Part shown: in pieces, positions 48,017-56,780 of the stretch
Position numbering within the stretch: the first letter of the stretch is position 1
How the letters are laid out: every line of letters starts with the position of its first letter
From: Paracoccaceae bacterium
GTDB taxonomy: Bacteria; Pseudomonadota; Alphaproteobacteria; Rhodobacterales; Rhodobacteraceae
Reading direction: 5' to 3'
DNA: 64,000 bases
Assembly: GCA_022822495.1 (NCBI GenBank)
Contig: JAJEBQ010000027.1
Coordinates: 1-64,000, forward strand
The notes under the pieces: generated by a model
What the model saw: the letters and a program-made list of their open reading frames with translations, nothing else
What the model was told of the DNA's origin: nothing
Database searches by the model: none
Made by a program: the position numbers and the translations under genes

Positions 48017-50776
48017 TTGGATTGCTTGAATTTATATTGGCAAAGAATATTACGGAATGATGTTTCCCTATTAGTTCATAATTTCAGATTAATGTCACAA
48101 TTCCTTTTGCCGAGGTCTACCGAACTTGTACGTATACAACTCAAAGGATTGCTATTTACTCTTTTTAACTTGTTCCAGAGGAAGTATACAAGCGTTGTAT
48201 TGACAACTAACGGGATAATTCTGAACACGAGAGTATCTCACAGGTACAATTTTGAAGATTTCTCCGAGGAGGTCTCTATACGCAAGGTTCTTGGTTTTAC
48301 GTATCTTGTATTTCTTAGAAGTGATGGTTCGAAAATTAAAATTGGTCCGATTGATAACAAAGAAGCCACAACCTTTCAGCACAAAACGAACAAAGAAAGA
48401 CAAAATTATTTCGAGGCGATCATAGAAGCCGAAAGAACAGAGATCACTACACTCTGCAGAATATTTGATTCACTGAAAAATCCTCGTCGTTATCCTTCTG
48501 CATGCTTGCTCAAACCATTTATAGAAAGATCCCAGAAATTAATAACCAAGCTACCTCATAACATCACCTTGCGATTATACGATCATCGAAAAAATCTCTC
48601 GAAAATAAAAAAACTTGCTGAAAATCCCTCCAAACTCAGGGAAGATGCAATAAGAACATTTGTAAATTCCAAGTTGGATACAAAATCAGAATTTTTTGAT
48701 ACGATTGAAAAGCATCCTCTAACCCACGAACAACGCCTCGCGATTATTACTGAGGAAGACGCTTTGCTCGTATTGGCCGGCGCCGGCTCTGGGAAGACAA
48801 GCGTTATAACAACCAAGGTGATCTATTTGTTGCAGGAACAAATTTGCAAACCGGAAGAAATCTTACTTATTACCTACAGCCGTAAGGCAGCTAAAGAGAT
48901 TAAGGAACGAATTCGTCGTAAAGTCAAGGTTGATTTGAAGGTTGCAACCTTTCATTCTTTGGGACTTAACATACTAAAAGAGGCCGAAGCTCACCCTCCC
49001 GCCCTTGCACAACATGCTTCTGACAATAAGAAATTCCGAAAATTAATCCAAACGATTTTGGTTGAAGAGGTCGCAAAACAACCCGGCATGGAGTCCATTC
49101 TTCGCAATTGGTTTGAAGAATTCTACCTGCCATACAAAAGTGAATGGGACTTTAATTCACTCAATGAGTATTACGAATACATCAATTCTATAAACCATTA
49201 TTTCAAATCAAAAAAGGAGCTGCGGACCTTGAAGGGTGATAAAGTTCGCAGTTTTGAGGAGATGAAAATTGCCAATTGGCTTTACATAAATGGTATTGAA
49301 TATGAATATGAGCCTATTTACCAATTCAAATTACCTCAAGACCAGAAAAATATTTACAGACCTGATTTTCGTTTGGTTTCAAGTGGTGTCTATATAGAGC
49401 ATTTTGGTCTTCGAAAAGAATTTCAAAATGGGACAGAGAAATTTACGACAGCTCCATATATCGACTGTTCAGATTATTTAGAACAAAGGAATTGGAAGCT
49501 CAAAACGCATAAGGAAAACCAGACAATATTGATTGAAACGTTTAGTTACGAACAGACTGAGGGCGTGTTGTTAGAGAACCTAGTGAAAAAATTGGAACCA
49601 TATGAAACCCCTAGCCCAATCCCTGCCAATCAAATGTTCGAATCACTGCACGAGCTGGGTGCGATTGATCAATTTTCCAACATTTTAGCAACCTTTTTAA
49701 GACTTTATAAAAGTTCATCACTCTCAATCAAAGATTGTCAAGTTAAGGTTAACAACTCCAACTTTAGAAACCGAGGTAGCGCGTTTCTAAAAATATTTGA
49801 ACCTCTCGTTAATTCCTATGAGGAGAAGCTTGAAGGTCAAATAGATTTCGAGGATATGATTTTTCAGGCTACAAAATATTTGAGAGAAGGCGTCTACAAA
49901 AGTCCCTATAGACAAATATTAATTGATGAATTCCAAGACATGACACAAGCATGTGGACAACTTCTTAGGGAATTAAAGAAACAGCATGAGGATGTAAGGA
50001 TATTTGGGGTTGGTGATGATTGGCAATCCATCTACAGGTTTAATGGATCAGATATCCACTTAATGCGAAACTTCAGTCAAATTTTTGGAGGCAAATATGA
50101 AGGAATGATGGAAGTTCATAATTTGATTGATCTCGCAAAAACGTTCAGAAGTGTTGATAAAATTGCCAAATCTGCACAAAATTTTATTCAAAAAAACCCC
50201 TATCAGATCAAAAAACAGATTACACCTTCGAATTTTACCGACAAATCTTCAATTTTCATTATTTATCATCCCAATCATCAAAAGGATCTAGCACTAAGGG
50301 AGGCACTCGATCGTTTGGCTAAATGTTCAACCGAGATAAAACCGGAAACGGTGTTTATGTTGGCTCGTTATAATCATCAAATTCCTGATAATTTTGACGA
50401 TTTACAAAGAAATTATACCAATTTGCATATGGAGTTCCTAACCATACATGGGTCCAAGGGTTTGGAAGCAGACCATGTCATTCTTTTGAACGCTTCATCA
50501 GGTCAATGGGGGTTTCCATCAGAAATTATTGATGATCCCCTTTTGAACATTGTTTTACCAGAATCTGAGGATTACATCCACGCCGAGGAAAGAAGACTGT
50601 TTTATGTAGCAATGACTCGGGCTCGAGTGAGTTTTACGATGCTCTCCGCTCAAAATAATCCTTCCTGTTTCGTAAGAGAACTAGAAAAATCTGATCCTGG
50701 AATAGATGTTACAAAAAAATCCATTTTTGCGAATAAACCTTACGAAAATGTGAAGGGCGTTTGCATCTTACAATGA
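48017..50776 (+). CDS. UvrD/helicase IV-type helicase with nuclease-like insertion; 5' end damaged
   Basis: 919 residues in frame from TTG 48017. Superfamily 1 motifs: Walker A LVLAGAGSGKTSVITTK near residue 250, ITYSRKAAKEI, DEFQDMTQACGQL near 635, GDDWQSIYRFNGSD near 666, LTIHGSKGLEADHVILLNAS, and VAMTRARVSF near 863. Between motifs Ia and II, residues ~412-465 read SFEEMKIANWLYINGIEYEY, then YRPDFRL and VYIEHFG, a PD-(D/E)xK-like nuclease insertion. The natural start is probably ATG 47990, preceded by GGAGGGG at ideal spacing and in frame, but codon 9 is TAA (48014-48016). The gene is therefore either a recent pseudogene or depends on poor downstream initiation. Likely a defence or repair helicase. 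Confidence 0.75.
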   Translation: MDCLNLYWQRILRNDVSLLVHNFRLMSQFLLPRSTELVRIQLKGLLFTLFNLFQRKYTSVVLTTNGIILNTRVSHRYNFEDFSEEVSIRKVLGFTYLVFLRSDGSKIKIGPIDNKEATTFQHKTNKERQNYFEAIIEAERTEITTLCRIFDSLKNPRRYPSACLLKPFIERSQKLITKLPHNITLRLYDHRKNLSKIKKLAENPSKLREDAIRTFVNSKLDTKSEFFDTIEKHPLTHEQRLAIITEEDALLVLAGAGSGKTSVITTKVIYLLQEQICKPEEILLITYSRKAAKEIKERIRRKVKVDLKVATFHSLGLNILKEAEAHPPALAQHASDNKKFRKLIQTILVEEVAKQPGMESILRNWFEEFYLPYKSEWDFNSLNEYYEYINSINHYFKSKKELRTLKGDKVRSFEEMKIANWLYINGIEYEYEPIYQFKLPQDQKNIYRPDFRLVSSGVYIEHFGLRKEFQNGTEKFTTAPYIDCSDYLEQRNWKLKTHKENQTILIETFSYEQTEGVLLENLVKKLEPYETPSPIPANQMFESLHELGAIDQFSNILATFLRLYKSSSLSIKDCQVKVNNSNFRNRGSAFLKIFEPLVNSYEEKLEGQIDFEDMIFQATKYLREGVYKSPYRQILIDEFQDMTQACGQLLRELKKQHEDVRIFGVGDDWQSIYRFNGSDIHLMRNFSQIFGGKYEGMMEVHNLIDLAKTFRSVDKIAKSAQNFIQKNPYQIKKQITPSNFTDKSSIFIIYHPNHQKDLALREALDRLAKCSTEIKPETVFMLARYNHQIPDNFDDLQRNYTNLHMEFLTIHGSKGLEADHVILLNASSGQWGFPSEIIDDPLLNIVLPESEDYIHAEERRLFYVAMTRARVSFTMLSAQNNPSCFVRELEKSDPGIDVTKKSIFANKPYENVKGVCILQ

Positions 50777-50800
50777 GACAGGAACGAGAGCATTTTGAAT

Positions 50801-50893
50801 GTGAATAACCTCTATTGTAAGGAACATTTCAAACCGTGCCCGCAATGTAAAAATGACGACCCAGTTTTAGACATAGAATCAGCAAATCATTGA
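50801..50893 (+). CDS. Possible 30-residue zinc-ribbon ORF
   Basis: From GTG 50801 the frame encodes 30 residues with CKEHFKPCPQC, a zinc-finger-like cysteine cluster, ending at TGA. It lies 25 bases after the helicase stop. Some helicase IV relatives carry a C-terminal zinc ribbon, so this might be its detached end, though no clear frame connection exists. No strong ribosome site. Weak call. Confidence 0.25.
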   Translation: MNNLYCKEHFKPCPQCKNDDPVLDIESANH

Positions 50894-50919
50894 AATGCAG
50901 TTTTGGGGCTTTATACAAT

Positions 50920-50929
50920 CCCCCCCCCC
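50920..50929. repeat. Homopolymer of ten C
   Basis: A run of ten C residues in otherwise AT-rich intergenic DNA downstream of the helicase. Such tracts slip during replication, but no coding frame spans this one convincingly. Confidence 0.8.
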
Positions 50930-51259
50930 TTTATGCTCAGAAGGCTGGCTTGTTCGTAGACATATGGTCAGTATGGAAATTTCTTCTCATGTATTCCTTA
51001 TCCAAAATGTAAAGGGAAAATATCAAATATTTCAATTCCAGCTATCTTTTGATATCAATAATTGCAAAACTTCTGCCTAGGCACTTTCTCCTTTTGGAAT
51101 ATGGAAAGTTACGAGTATGAGCGCTTGTCATTTCACCATTTGAAAAATCATCTGGCACAGAATTTTGTAAAAATTTATGGTGCCTTGGTGTAAAATGACT
51201 TCAGAACATTTTTAAACACTTGATCGGCAAGACTTCGTTTCATTTAAGGAAAGGCCCAC

Positions 51260-51727
51260 ATGCCAAAATCTCTATACCTTGCTAACCCCTATGGATTCTC
51301 CCTTCAACAAAAAAACACCCTTCTCCCGGTAATTAAATCCATTCTTGAGAGACTGGGTGCAGAAGTATGGGAACCTTTTGAACGAAATAACCAAATTGAT
51401 TTCTCCAAGAGTGGCTGGGCCTATCAAGTTGGCCAGGCTGACTTGCAAGATGTTAGAGACAGCGATGGAACTTTTGCTGTTGTCAACGGCTGCCCTCCAG
51501 ATGAGGGTGTTATGGTTGAACTAGGTATGGCCATAGCATGGAACAAACCAACCTTCTTATTTCGGGATGATTTCAGAAGATGTACCGACAGTGAAACCTA
51601 TCCTTTGAATCTAATGCTATTTACAGGTATTCCAGAACAAAACTGGAAAGATTTCTACTATACTTCAATTGAAGAGATCTCATCTCCAGACAAAGCGCTG
51701 GTCAAATGGCTCAAGGAAGCTGGTTAA
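51260..51727 (+). CDS. Nucleoside 2-deoxyribosyltransferase family protein
   Basis: 155 residues. SLYLANPYGFS at the start is the substrate-binding strand of the family; DVRDSDGTFAVVNGCPPDEGVMVELGMAIAWNKPTF in the middle contains the D-x-G-x-x-x-E-x-G motif with the likely nucleophilic Glu. These enzymes exchange or hydrolyse the base of deoxynucleosides. AAGG lies 10 bases before the ATG. It precedes pepF by 41 bases on the same strand. Nucleotide salvage is the simplest role. Confidence 0.85.
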   Translation: MPKSLYLANPYGFSLQQKNTLLPVIKSILERLGAEVWEPFERNNQIDFSKSGWAYQVGQADLQDVRDSDGTFAVVNGCPPDEGVMVELGMAIAWNKPTFLFRDDFRRCTDSETYPLNLMLFTGIPEQNWKDFYYTSIEEISSPDKALVKWLKEAG

Positions 51728-51768
51728 AAAATGATCCCACCCATTTACATTATTTTCAGGTCTAAAAT

Positions 51769-53595
51769 ATGCATGCTTGTTTAACTTCACTCGAACACAC
51801 TCAAAGTATAGGGAAGGATAAAGCCCTCCCCAAATGGGATTTGAGTGATCTTTACGAAGATACGAATTCTGTCACCTTGGGAGATGATCTCAATCTTCTG
51901 GATAAACTTTGCGTAAAGTTTGAAAACAAATATCAGGGGAAGATTGAAACCAACAAAAATCCTGAATTTCTATATCAAAGCGTACAAGAATTCGAAGCGA
52001 TTCAGCGTAAAATCAGTCGCATTCTTGCTTATGCCTATCTCCTTCACCAAACAAATCTTAATGATTCTAATGTGGGTAAATTTTACGGGGATTGTGAAGC
52101 TAAGTCCTTATCTTGGCAAACGAAATTAGTTTTTTATGAGAACCAGATAGCTCAGATACCAACAACAAATCTCAATAAAATGCTCAGTCAAAGTTCTGAT
52201 CTTGCTAGATATACCCAATATCTGCGAAGCTGTCAAAAATACAAACCACACATTCTATCCCTGGATTTGGAAAAATTCTCCATGGATAACTCAATATTAA
52301 CTTCCTCCTGGGTTAGATTGTTCGATGTTTCGTTATCCTCAATAAAATGTCGTGTGGGTAAAGAACAACTTGGCCTTGAGCAGACCCTTGCATTGCTACA
52401 GTCGAGAAAAAGGAAAAAACGAAAGCAGGCTTTTTTGGCCCTGTCTGAACAATTTTACCAACGAGAAGAATTTTTTTCCCTTATCACCAATACGTTAGTC
52501 AAGGGCAAAGAAGTTCAAGATAATTGGCGGCAATTCCCAAATCCACAATCGTCCCGACACCTCAATAATGAAGTCGAAGACAGGGTTGTTGATGGTTTGC
52601 AGCATGCAGTAGTCAAATCTTATCCGGCCATCTCCCACAGGTTTTATAACTTAAAATCCAAACTTTTGGGGCTGGAGTGTTTACAGTTTTGGGACAGGAT
52701 CGCACCTTTGTCGATTGTTCCCGAGACTAAAGTGTCATGGAATAGTGCGGTGTCCATGGTTTTGGATGCATTTAGCGGCTTTAGTCCCCAATTAGCTGAT
52801 TTATCAAAACAATTTTTTGAAAATCAATGGATTGATGTGCCAGTGAAAGATGGGAAATCTGGTGGTGGTTTTTGTCATCCAACTGTCACGGATGTCCATC
52901 CCTATATTTTGCTCAATTACCAAAATCGCCCCCGAGATGTCATGGTCCTGGCGCATGAGTTAGGTCATGGTGTACATCAATTATTGGCCCGTAAACAGGG
53001 TGAAATTTTAAGCAACACTCCCCTAACCCTCGCCGAAACAGCTAGTGTGTTTGGAGAAATGCTCACCTTTGAATCTCTCTTGCAGAAGACGACCAGCAAG
53101 AAGGAAAAATTTGCCCTCATAGCAGGTAAGCTTGATGACATGATTAACACAGTTATACGACAAATGAGTTTCTATGAATTTGAAACCCGGGTACATAAAC
53201 AACGAAGAAAAGGCGAATTAACACCGAGCGAAATTGGTCAAATATGGATGGACACACAAACGGAATGTCTAGGCCCTGCATTCAAAATCAACGAAGGATA
53301 TAGAACATTTTGGTCCTATATTCCCCATTTTATTCATGCCCCCTTCTATGTTTATGCCTATTCTTTTGGCCAACTGGTTTCACTATCACTTTTTGCCATT
53401 TACAAGAACCAAATGAAAGGGTTCGAACAAAAATATATTAACCTGCTTGAAGCAGGCGGTTCCAAACCTTACCATGAAGTTCTGGAACCTTTCGGAATAG
53501 ATATATCTGATCCAGGTTTCTGGGATAACGGATTATCGATTCTAGAAGACTATATAGATCAATTGGAGACGATGTCGTCGGAAATCCTTAGCTAG
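51769..53595 (+). CDS. pepF: M3-family oligoendopeptidase F
   Basis: 608 residues; cytoplasmic zinc metallopeptidase that degrades short peptides. The zinc motif is HELGH in VMVLAHELGHGVHQLLARKQ near residue 393, with the third ligand Glu in LAETASVFGEMLTFESLL. LPKWDLSDLYEDTNS at the N-terminus is typical of PepF. Its last four bases overlap the end of rpoH on the opposite strand. Confidence 0.92.
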   Translation: MHACLTSLEHTQSIGKDKALPKWDLSDLYEDTNSVTLGDDLNLLDKLCVKFENKYQGKIETNKNPEFLYQSVQEFEAIQRKISRILAYAYLLHQTNLNDSNVGKFYGDCEAKSLSWQTKLVFYENQIAQIPTTNLNKMLSQSSDLARYTQYLRSCQKYKPHILSLDLEKFSMDNSILTSSWVRLFDVSLSSIKCRVGKEQLGLEQTLALLQSRKRKKRKQAFLALSEQFYQREEFFSLITNTLVKGKEVQDNWRQFPNPQSSRHLNNEVEDRVVDGLQHAVVKSYPAISHRFYNLKSKLLGLECLQFWDRIAPLSIVPETKVSWNSAVSMVLDAFSGFSPQLADLSKQFFENQWIDVPVKDGKSGGGFCHPTVTDVHPYILLNYQNRPRDVMVLAHELGHGVHQLLARKQGEILSNTPLTLAETASVFGEMLTFESLLQKTTSKKEKFALIAGKLDDMINTVIRQMSFYEFETRVHKQRRKGELTPSEIGQIWMDTQTECLGPAFKINEGYRTFWSYIPHFIHAPFYVYAYSFGQLVSLSLFAIYKNQMKGFEQKYINLLEAGGSKPYHEVLEPFGIDISDPGFWDNGLSILEDYIDQLETMSSEILS

Positions 53596-54482
53596 AGAAT
53601 ATCTTGCATCCTTTCAGTTCTTAACTCCTTAACCCTTTTGGTTACCTTCTCAAAGGCCCGACATTCGATTTGACGAATTCGTTCACGGCTGACACCATAG
53701 GCTTGGGATAGAATTTCCAGTGTAACCGTAGGCTCAGTAAGTCGCCTTTTGATGAAAATGTCCTTCTCCCTTTCCTTCAGCACATCAAGAGAATCGTAGA
53801 GGAGTTTCTTCCTGAAATCGAATTCATCTTTTTCAGCGTAAGCAGTTTCCTGATCGGCATTGGTGTCAACCAGCATGTCTTGTCGTTCCGTGGTTGAATC
53901 ATCATAAGAGATACTTGCATTCAGTGAAGAGTCCTGTGCCGATAGACGATCATTCATTTGAATGACTTCCCTTTCGCTGACGCTCATCATTTCTGCAATT
54001 TTCTGAATTTCCTTTGGCTTCAGGTTGTTACTGTCAACAACTCCAATCAATTCGCGCGCCTTGCGAAGATTGAAGAACAACTTCTTTTGGGAAGTGGTTG
54101 TTCCAAGCTTAACCAGACTCCAGGTTCGCAGGATAAAATCCTGTACTTGCGCTCTGATCCACCAACCTGCATAAGTTGCAAGGCGGAAACCCTTTTCGGG
54201 ATCAAATCTTTTGACAGCTTGCATAAGGCCTATGTTAGCCTCGGAAATCAAATCCACCAAGGGGAGGCCATAACCTCTATAGTTGAGGGCTATTTTGGAA
54301 GCCAGTCTCAAATGAGAAGTTACCAACTTGTGAGCGGAATTTATATCTCCCTCATCAATAAGTGCCTTGGCCAATTTGTACTCTTCATCATGAGTCAACA
54401 TTGGATATTTATGAACCTCGACCAGATACTGTCTCAGACCGCTGTCTTGCGAAGGTACGGGTAAACTTTTATAGGATGCCAT
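53592..54482 (-). CDS. rpoH: RNA polymerase sigma-32 factor
   Basis: 296 residues; heat-shock sigma factor. Region 2 reads LPLVDLISEANIGLMQAVKR and FRLATYAGWWIRAQVQDFIL; the RpoH box appears as SQKKLFFNLRKAREL. Region 4 ends with an HTH, LSQAYGVSRERIRQIECRAF. Length is standard for alphaproteobacteria. It converges on pepF with a four-base overlap of the coding ends. The upstream 380 bases hold its promoter; no clear consensus is visible. Confidence 0.95.
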   Translation of the reverse strand: MASYKSLPVPSQDSGLRQYLVEVHKYPMLTHDEEYKLAKALIDEGDINSAHKLVTSHLRLASKIALNYRGYGLPLVDLISEANIGLMQAVKRFDPEKGFRLATYAGWWIRAQVQDFILRTWSLVKLGTTTSQKKLFFNLRKARELIGVVDSNNLKPKEIQKIAEMMSVSEREVIQMNDRLSAQDSSLNASISYDDSTTERQDMLVDTNADQETAYAEKDEFDFRKKLLYDSLDVLKEREKDIFIKRRLTEPTVTLEILSQAYGVSRERIRQIECRAFEKVTKRVKELRTERMQDIL

Positions 54483-54864
54483 TGTCTTACTGCCCTCTAA
54501 TATTTTCTAGCGAAAATCCTTAAGTACTCCATCAAAAGTAGAGGCAATCCAATTGGATCACCACCGGAAAGTTGTTGAAAAATAGAATGCTGCATAATAG
54601 CAAAAAACTGTTAACAAGGCAAGTTTTTTTCATCCTTCCAAAGAACGGGCTTTAATGTTGTAAAATTACAACACAAACTCCTGATCCTTACTACGTATTC
54701 CCTTAACTCTGGTTGCATTTATCCCTTATCAAGACAGGGAATGGAACAAGATTGATTAAACTATTTAACAACCCGAGAGGCGCCACTTTATTGTACAAAG
54801 TAGGTTACATACGAAAATAGAGACCTGTAATCCTTACGTAGTATATGTTTTGAAATTCCAATAA
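54483..54864. other. Upstream region of rpoH
   Basis: About 380 AT-rich bases without a coding frame. The promoter or promoters of rpoH should lie at the left end. I see no hairpin or RNA gene that I could support. Confidence 0.4.
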
Positions 54865-55056
54865 AGGCATTTCAAAACCCATGTCGGAGAGCGCCTCAAG
54901 AAATCCGGTATGCGATGGAGTATATCGGTAGGACAGGGGATCCTGACCATAAGATCGTGGGTGAAATCCGATCGCTTTGGCTTTATCTGGAGCCGGGTGA
55001 TGGACGAGTGTGATAACAGCCGGTCAACGACAATCATGAGCCAAATCAAAAGATGA
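54865..55056 (+). pseudogene. Transposase C-terminal fragment
   Basis: A 63-codon frame reads HVGERLKKSGMRWSISVGQG, then ILTIRSWVKSDRFGFIWSRV. The K-x-SGxRWSI, GQ-x-IL and W endings are typical of the last 50 residues of a DDE transposase group related to ISKra4 and similar elements, although the exact family is uncertain. A TAA lies immediately upstream in frame, so only the tail survives. Confidence 0.5.
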
Positions 55057-55171
55057 ATAAGGCAGCTTAAAGTGATAAATGATGCACAATACGAGATTCA
55101 CACCCTTGTTTAGAATCTTTTTTACGATTACGTGCCTCCAAGCTGTTCAGCAAAACAAGGAGGATATCAAT

Positions 55172-55546
55172 ATGAATGAAGCAGATTGCCAAAGAGCTTT
55201 GGCCGAACTTGGAAAAGATCCAGATAAATGGCATGAAGTTCTGATTAAAGAAAAAGGAGCAAAACATCTTTGTCTTAAAAGTCGTTATAAACTCCCGGAT
55301 GGTTCAGATATTGTTCTTGATTGAAACAAAATTGATTGGACCCGACCTGAAGAAAAAATAATGTCTCAACTCGGAAACGATCCAGATAAATGGCATGGAG
55401 TTCTGATTAAAGAAAAAGGAGCAGAACATCTTTGTCTTAAAAGCGGTTATAAATTCCTGGATGGCTCTGATCTTGTCATTGATTGGACCCGACCTAGAGA
55501 AAAAACAATGTATCCTTCTGGGTATCCCTATCCCCATCAGGTATAA
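55172..55546 (+). pseudogene. Orphan protein made of a tandem duplication, with internal TGA
   Basis: ATG 55172 follows AAGGAGG at good spacing. The first unit reads LGKDPDKWHEVLIKEKGAKH, then LCLKSRYKLPDGSDIVLD and a TGA (55322-55324). The same frame continues NKIDWTRPEEK and a second unit, LGNDPDKWHGVLIKEKGAEH, LCLKSGYKFLDGSDLVIDW, ending at 55546. The units repeat with a 162-base period. The first carries a 15-base insertion relative to the second, and that insertion contains the TGA. I do not recognise the family. As it stands a 50-residue single-unit protein would be made, and the second unit is expressed only if initiated internally at ATG 55361. Confidence 0.5.
55205..55506 (+). repeat. 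Two tandem imperfect units, period 162 bases
   Basis: Units at about 55205-55366 and 55367-55506 share most of their bases, including an exact run of 19 bases around the GATCCAGATAAATGGCATG segment. They arose by duplication inside the orphan gene. The first unit is 15 bases longer near its end. Confidence 0.75.
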
Positions 55547-55590
55547 GGATTTAAGACCCCAAGACAACAACCAGGTTTCGGTCAAATAAG

Positions 55591-56376
55591 CTATACTTGG
55601 CTTGCTTTCCATTCTGCCATGGTACGGCCACCCTTCTCGCGGTTGCAACTAGAGCAGAGGAGCTGGAGATTGTCTTCATGATCGGTGCCACCCTTTGATC
55701 GAGGTAGTTTATGATCGACTTCCATAACCCTGAACGGAAAATGCGTATCACATCCTGCACATATCCCTTCCTGCTTGCCATATAATCGATGACGATGTGT
55801 CCGGTAATTTGGAATATCTCCCAGGTCAGTGAGGATGGGAGGCTCATCAAGGGCAATGGCTCCTCCAAAAATTGGTCCCCGAGCCTCAATTATCCTGTCG
55901 TTGACCAGTTTGACAGCCAAGGGTGAAAGGTCAATGCCAACCCATTTGCGCTCCAATCTGTAAGCAATAACCAGAGCGGTGGTACAACCGCAAAAAGGAT
56001 CCAATATCAGGTCGCCTTCGCTGGAACTGGCCTTGATGATCCGTTCTAGCAATTTGAGAGGTTTCTGGGTCGGGTATTTTTTGGCTTCTTTGGACCGGGA
56101 TGAAACTGGTGGAATATCAGTCCAGATATCATTTGGAAGTTGGCCAGGATTAGCATGTAAGTAACGCTTCAAACGAGGAGTGCCTGTAGATGAGAATTCT
56201 ATCATACCGGCCTCATGAAGCATATCAAGATGTGCTAGGACACCTTTTTCCTGGCAATATCCAGAGATGATGTTTTTATCAATCCAGGCTGCATAATCGC
56301 CTGTTTTAGGGACGCTCCAGCACCGACCTCTATCCGTAGGATTCCATCCCTGCCAAGTACTACATAAAATGTGCAT
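55591..56376 (-). pseudogene. DNA methyltransferase C-terminal half fused to an HNH domain
   Basis: A 261-residue frame. Residues ~85-155 are the end of an N6/N4 DNA methylase: NDIWTDIPPVSSRSKEAKKY, PTQKPLKLLERII, and the SAM motif ILDPFCGCTTALVIAYRLER. Residues ~205-255 form an HNH endonuclease (CAGCDTHFPF, MEVDHKLPRSKGG, LQLLCSSCNREKG). In this beta-class order the catalytic DPPY motif lies upstream and is absent, so methylation is lost. The HNH module looks complete. The ORF starts 32 bases from an ISAs1-type element whose insertion probably cut the gene. Intact relatives combine both domains in one protein, which suggests a restriction-type role. Confidence 0.65.
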
Positions 56377-56408
56377 TATGGCAAAATTCGTTCGCTGATC
56401 GTGGGTTG

Positions 56409-56432
56409 CAGGGTAATCGCTTTTAAAATTTT
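56409..56432 (+). repeat. 24-base inverted repeat, left copy
   Basis: CAGGGTAATCGCTTTTAAAA followed by TTTT. Identical over all 24 bases to the reverse complement of 58766-58789; the sequences diverge at base 25. It is also the left end of the ISAs1-type element. Confidence 0.9.
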
Positions 56433-56501
56433 GATTTCCTCTTTTGGTTATTTACTCTCATACTGTCTCAAAAAAGACAACATTATTTTGAGGCTAAAAA
56501 G

Positions 56502-56775
56502 ATGCCGAATTATTCCCATGTTTTTGAGGGGATTACCGATCCCCGACGCAGTAACGCAACCCGCTATGATCTTCATGAAATGCTGATGATGAACCTATTG
56601 ACCGTCCTCTCGGGTGGTGAAACCTGTACCGACATGGCTCCGTTTGGCCGTAGACAAGAGGACACCATCCATTCGGGGAAGACTTAAAAAAGCCGGATGG
56701 AATCACAATTATGCGTTGAAACTCATCAGTTTGGCTGGACTTTTACCTGAAAATGGGGCGGTTCAAAAGCGATAG
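56502..56775 (+). pseudogene. ISAs1 transposase, N- and C-terminal ends only
   Basis: From ATG 56502 the protein reads VFEGITDPRRSNATRYDLHE, then MLMMNLLTVLSGGETCTDMA, the ISAs1/DDE_Tnp_1-associated N-terminus. After about 50 residues another frame takes over with SIRGRLKKAGWNHNYALKLI, the family's C-terminal end, stopping at TAG 56773-56775 inside the right repeat. About 280 residues with the DDE catalytic residues are deleted, so no active transposase is made. Confidence 0.75.
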
Positions 56776-56780
56776 CCCTG

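Larger units (their letters stand above)
56409..56780 (+). mobile_element. ISAs1-family internally deleted element (MITE-like), 372 bases
   Basis: The left end begins CAGGGTAATCGCTTTTAAAA; the right end, read on the other strand, begins CAGGGCTATCGCTTTTGAAC. The two share 15 of their first 20 bases. Both are ends of one element, flanked by a near-perfect nine-base duplication. Inside is a transposase with its middle removed. Such short derivatives move only if a full-length ISAs1 transposase is present elsewhere. A second copy of the left end, identical over 24 bases, lies inverted at 58766-58789. Confidence 0.8.

Noticed and set aside
54834-55049. Minus-strand 71-codon frame
   Set aside because: The plus strand of the same bases encodes a convincing transposase tail; the minus frame has no motif.
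55205-55506. The tandem 162-base repeat as a CRISPR-like or satellite array
   Set aside because: Only two units, the period is a multiple of three, and both units encode the same protein segment, so it is a gene-internal duplication.
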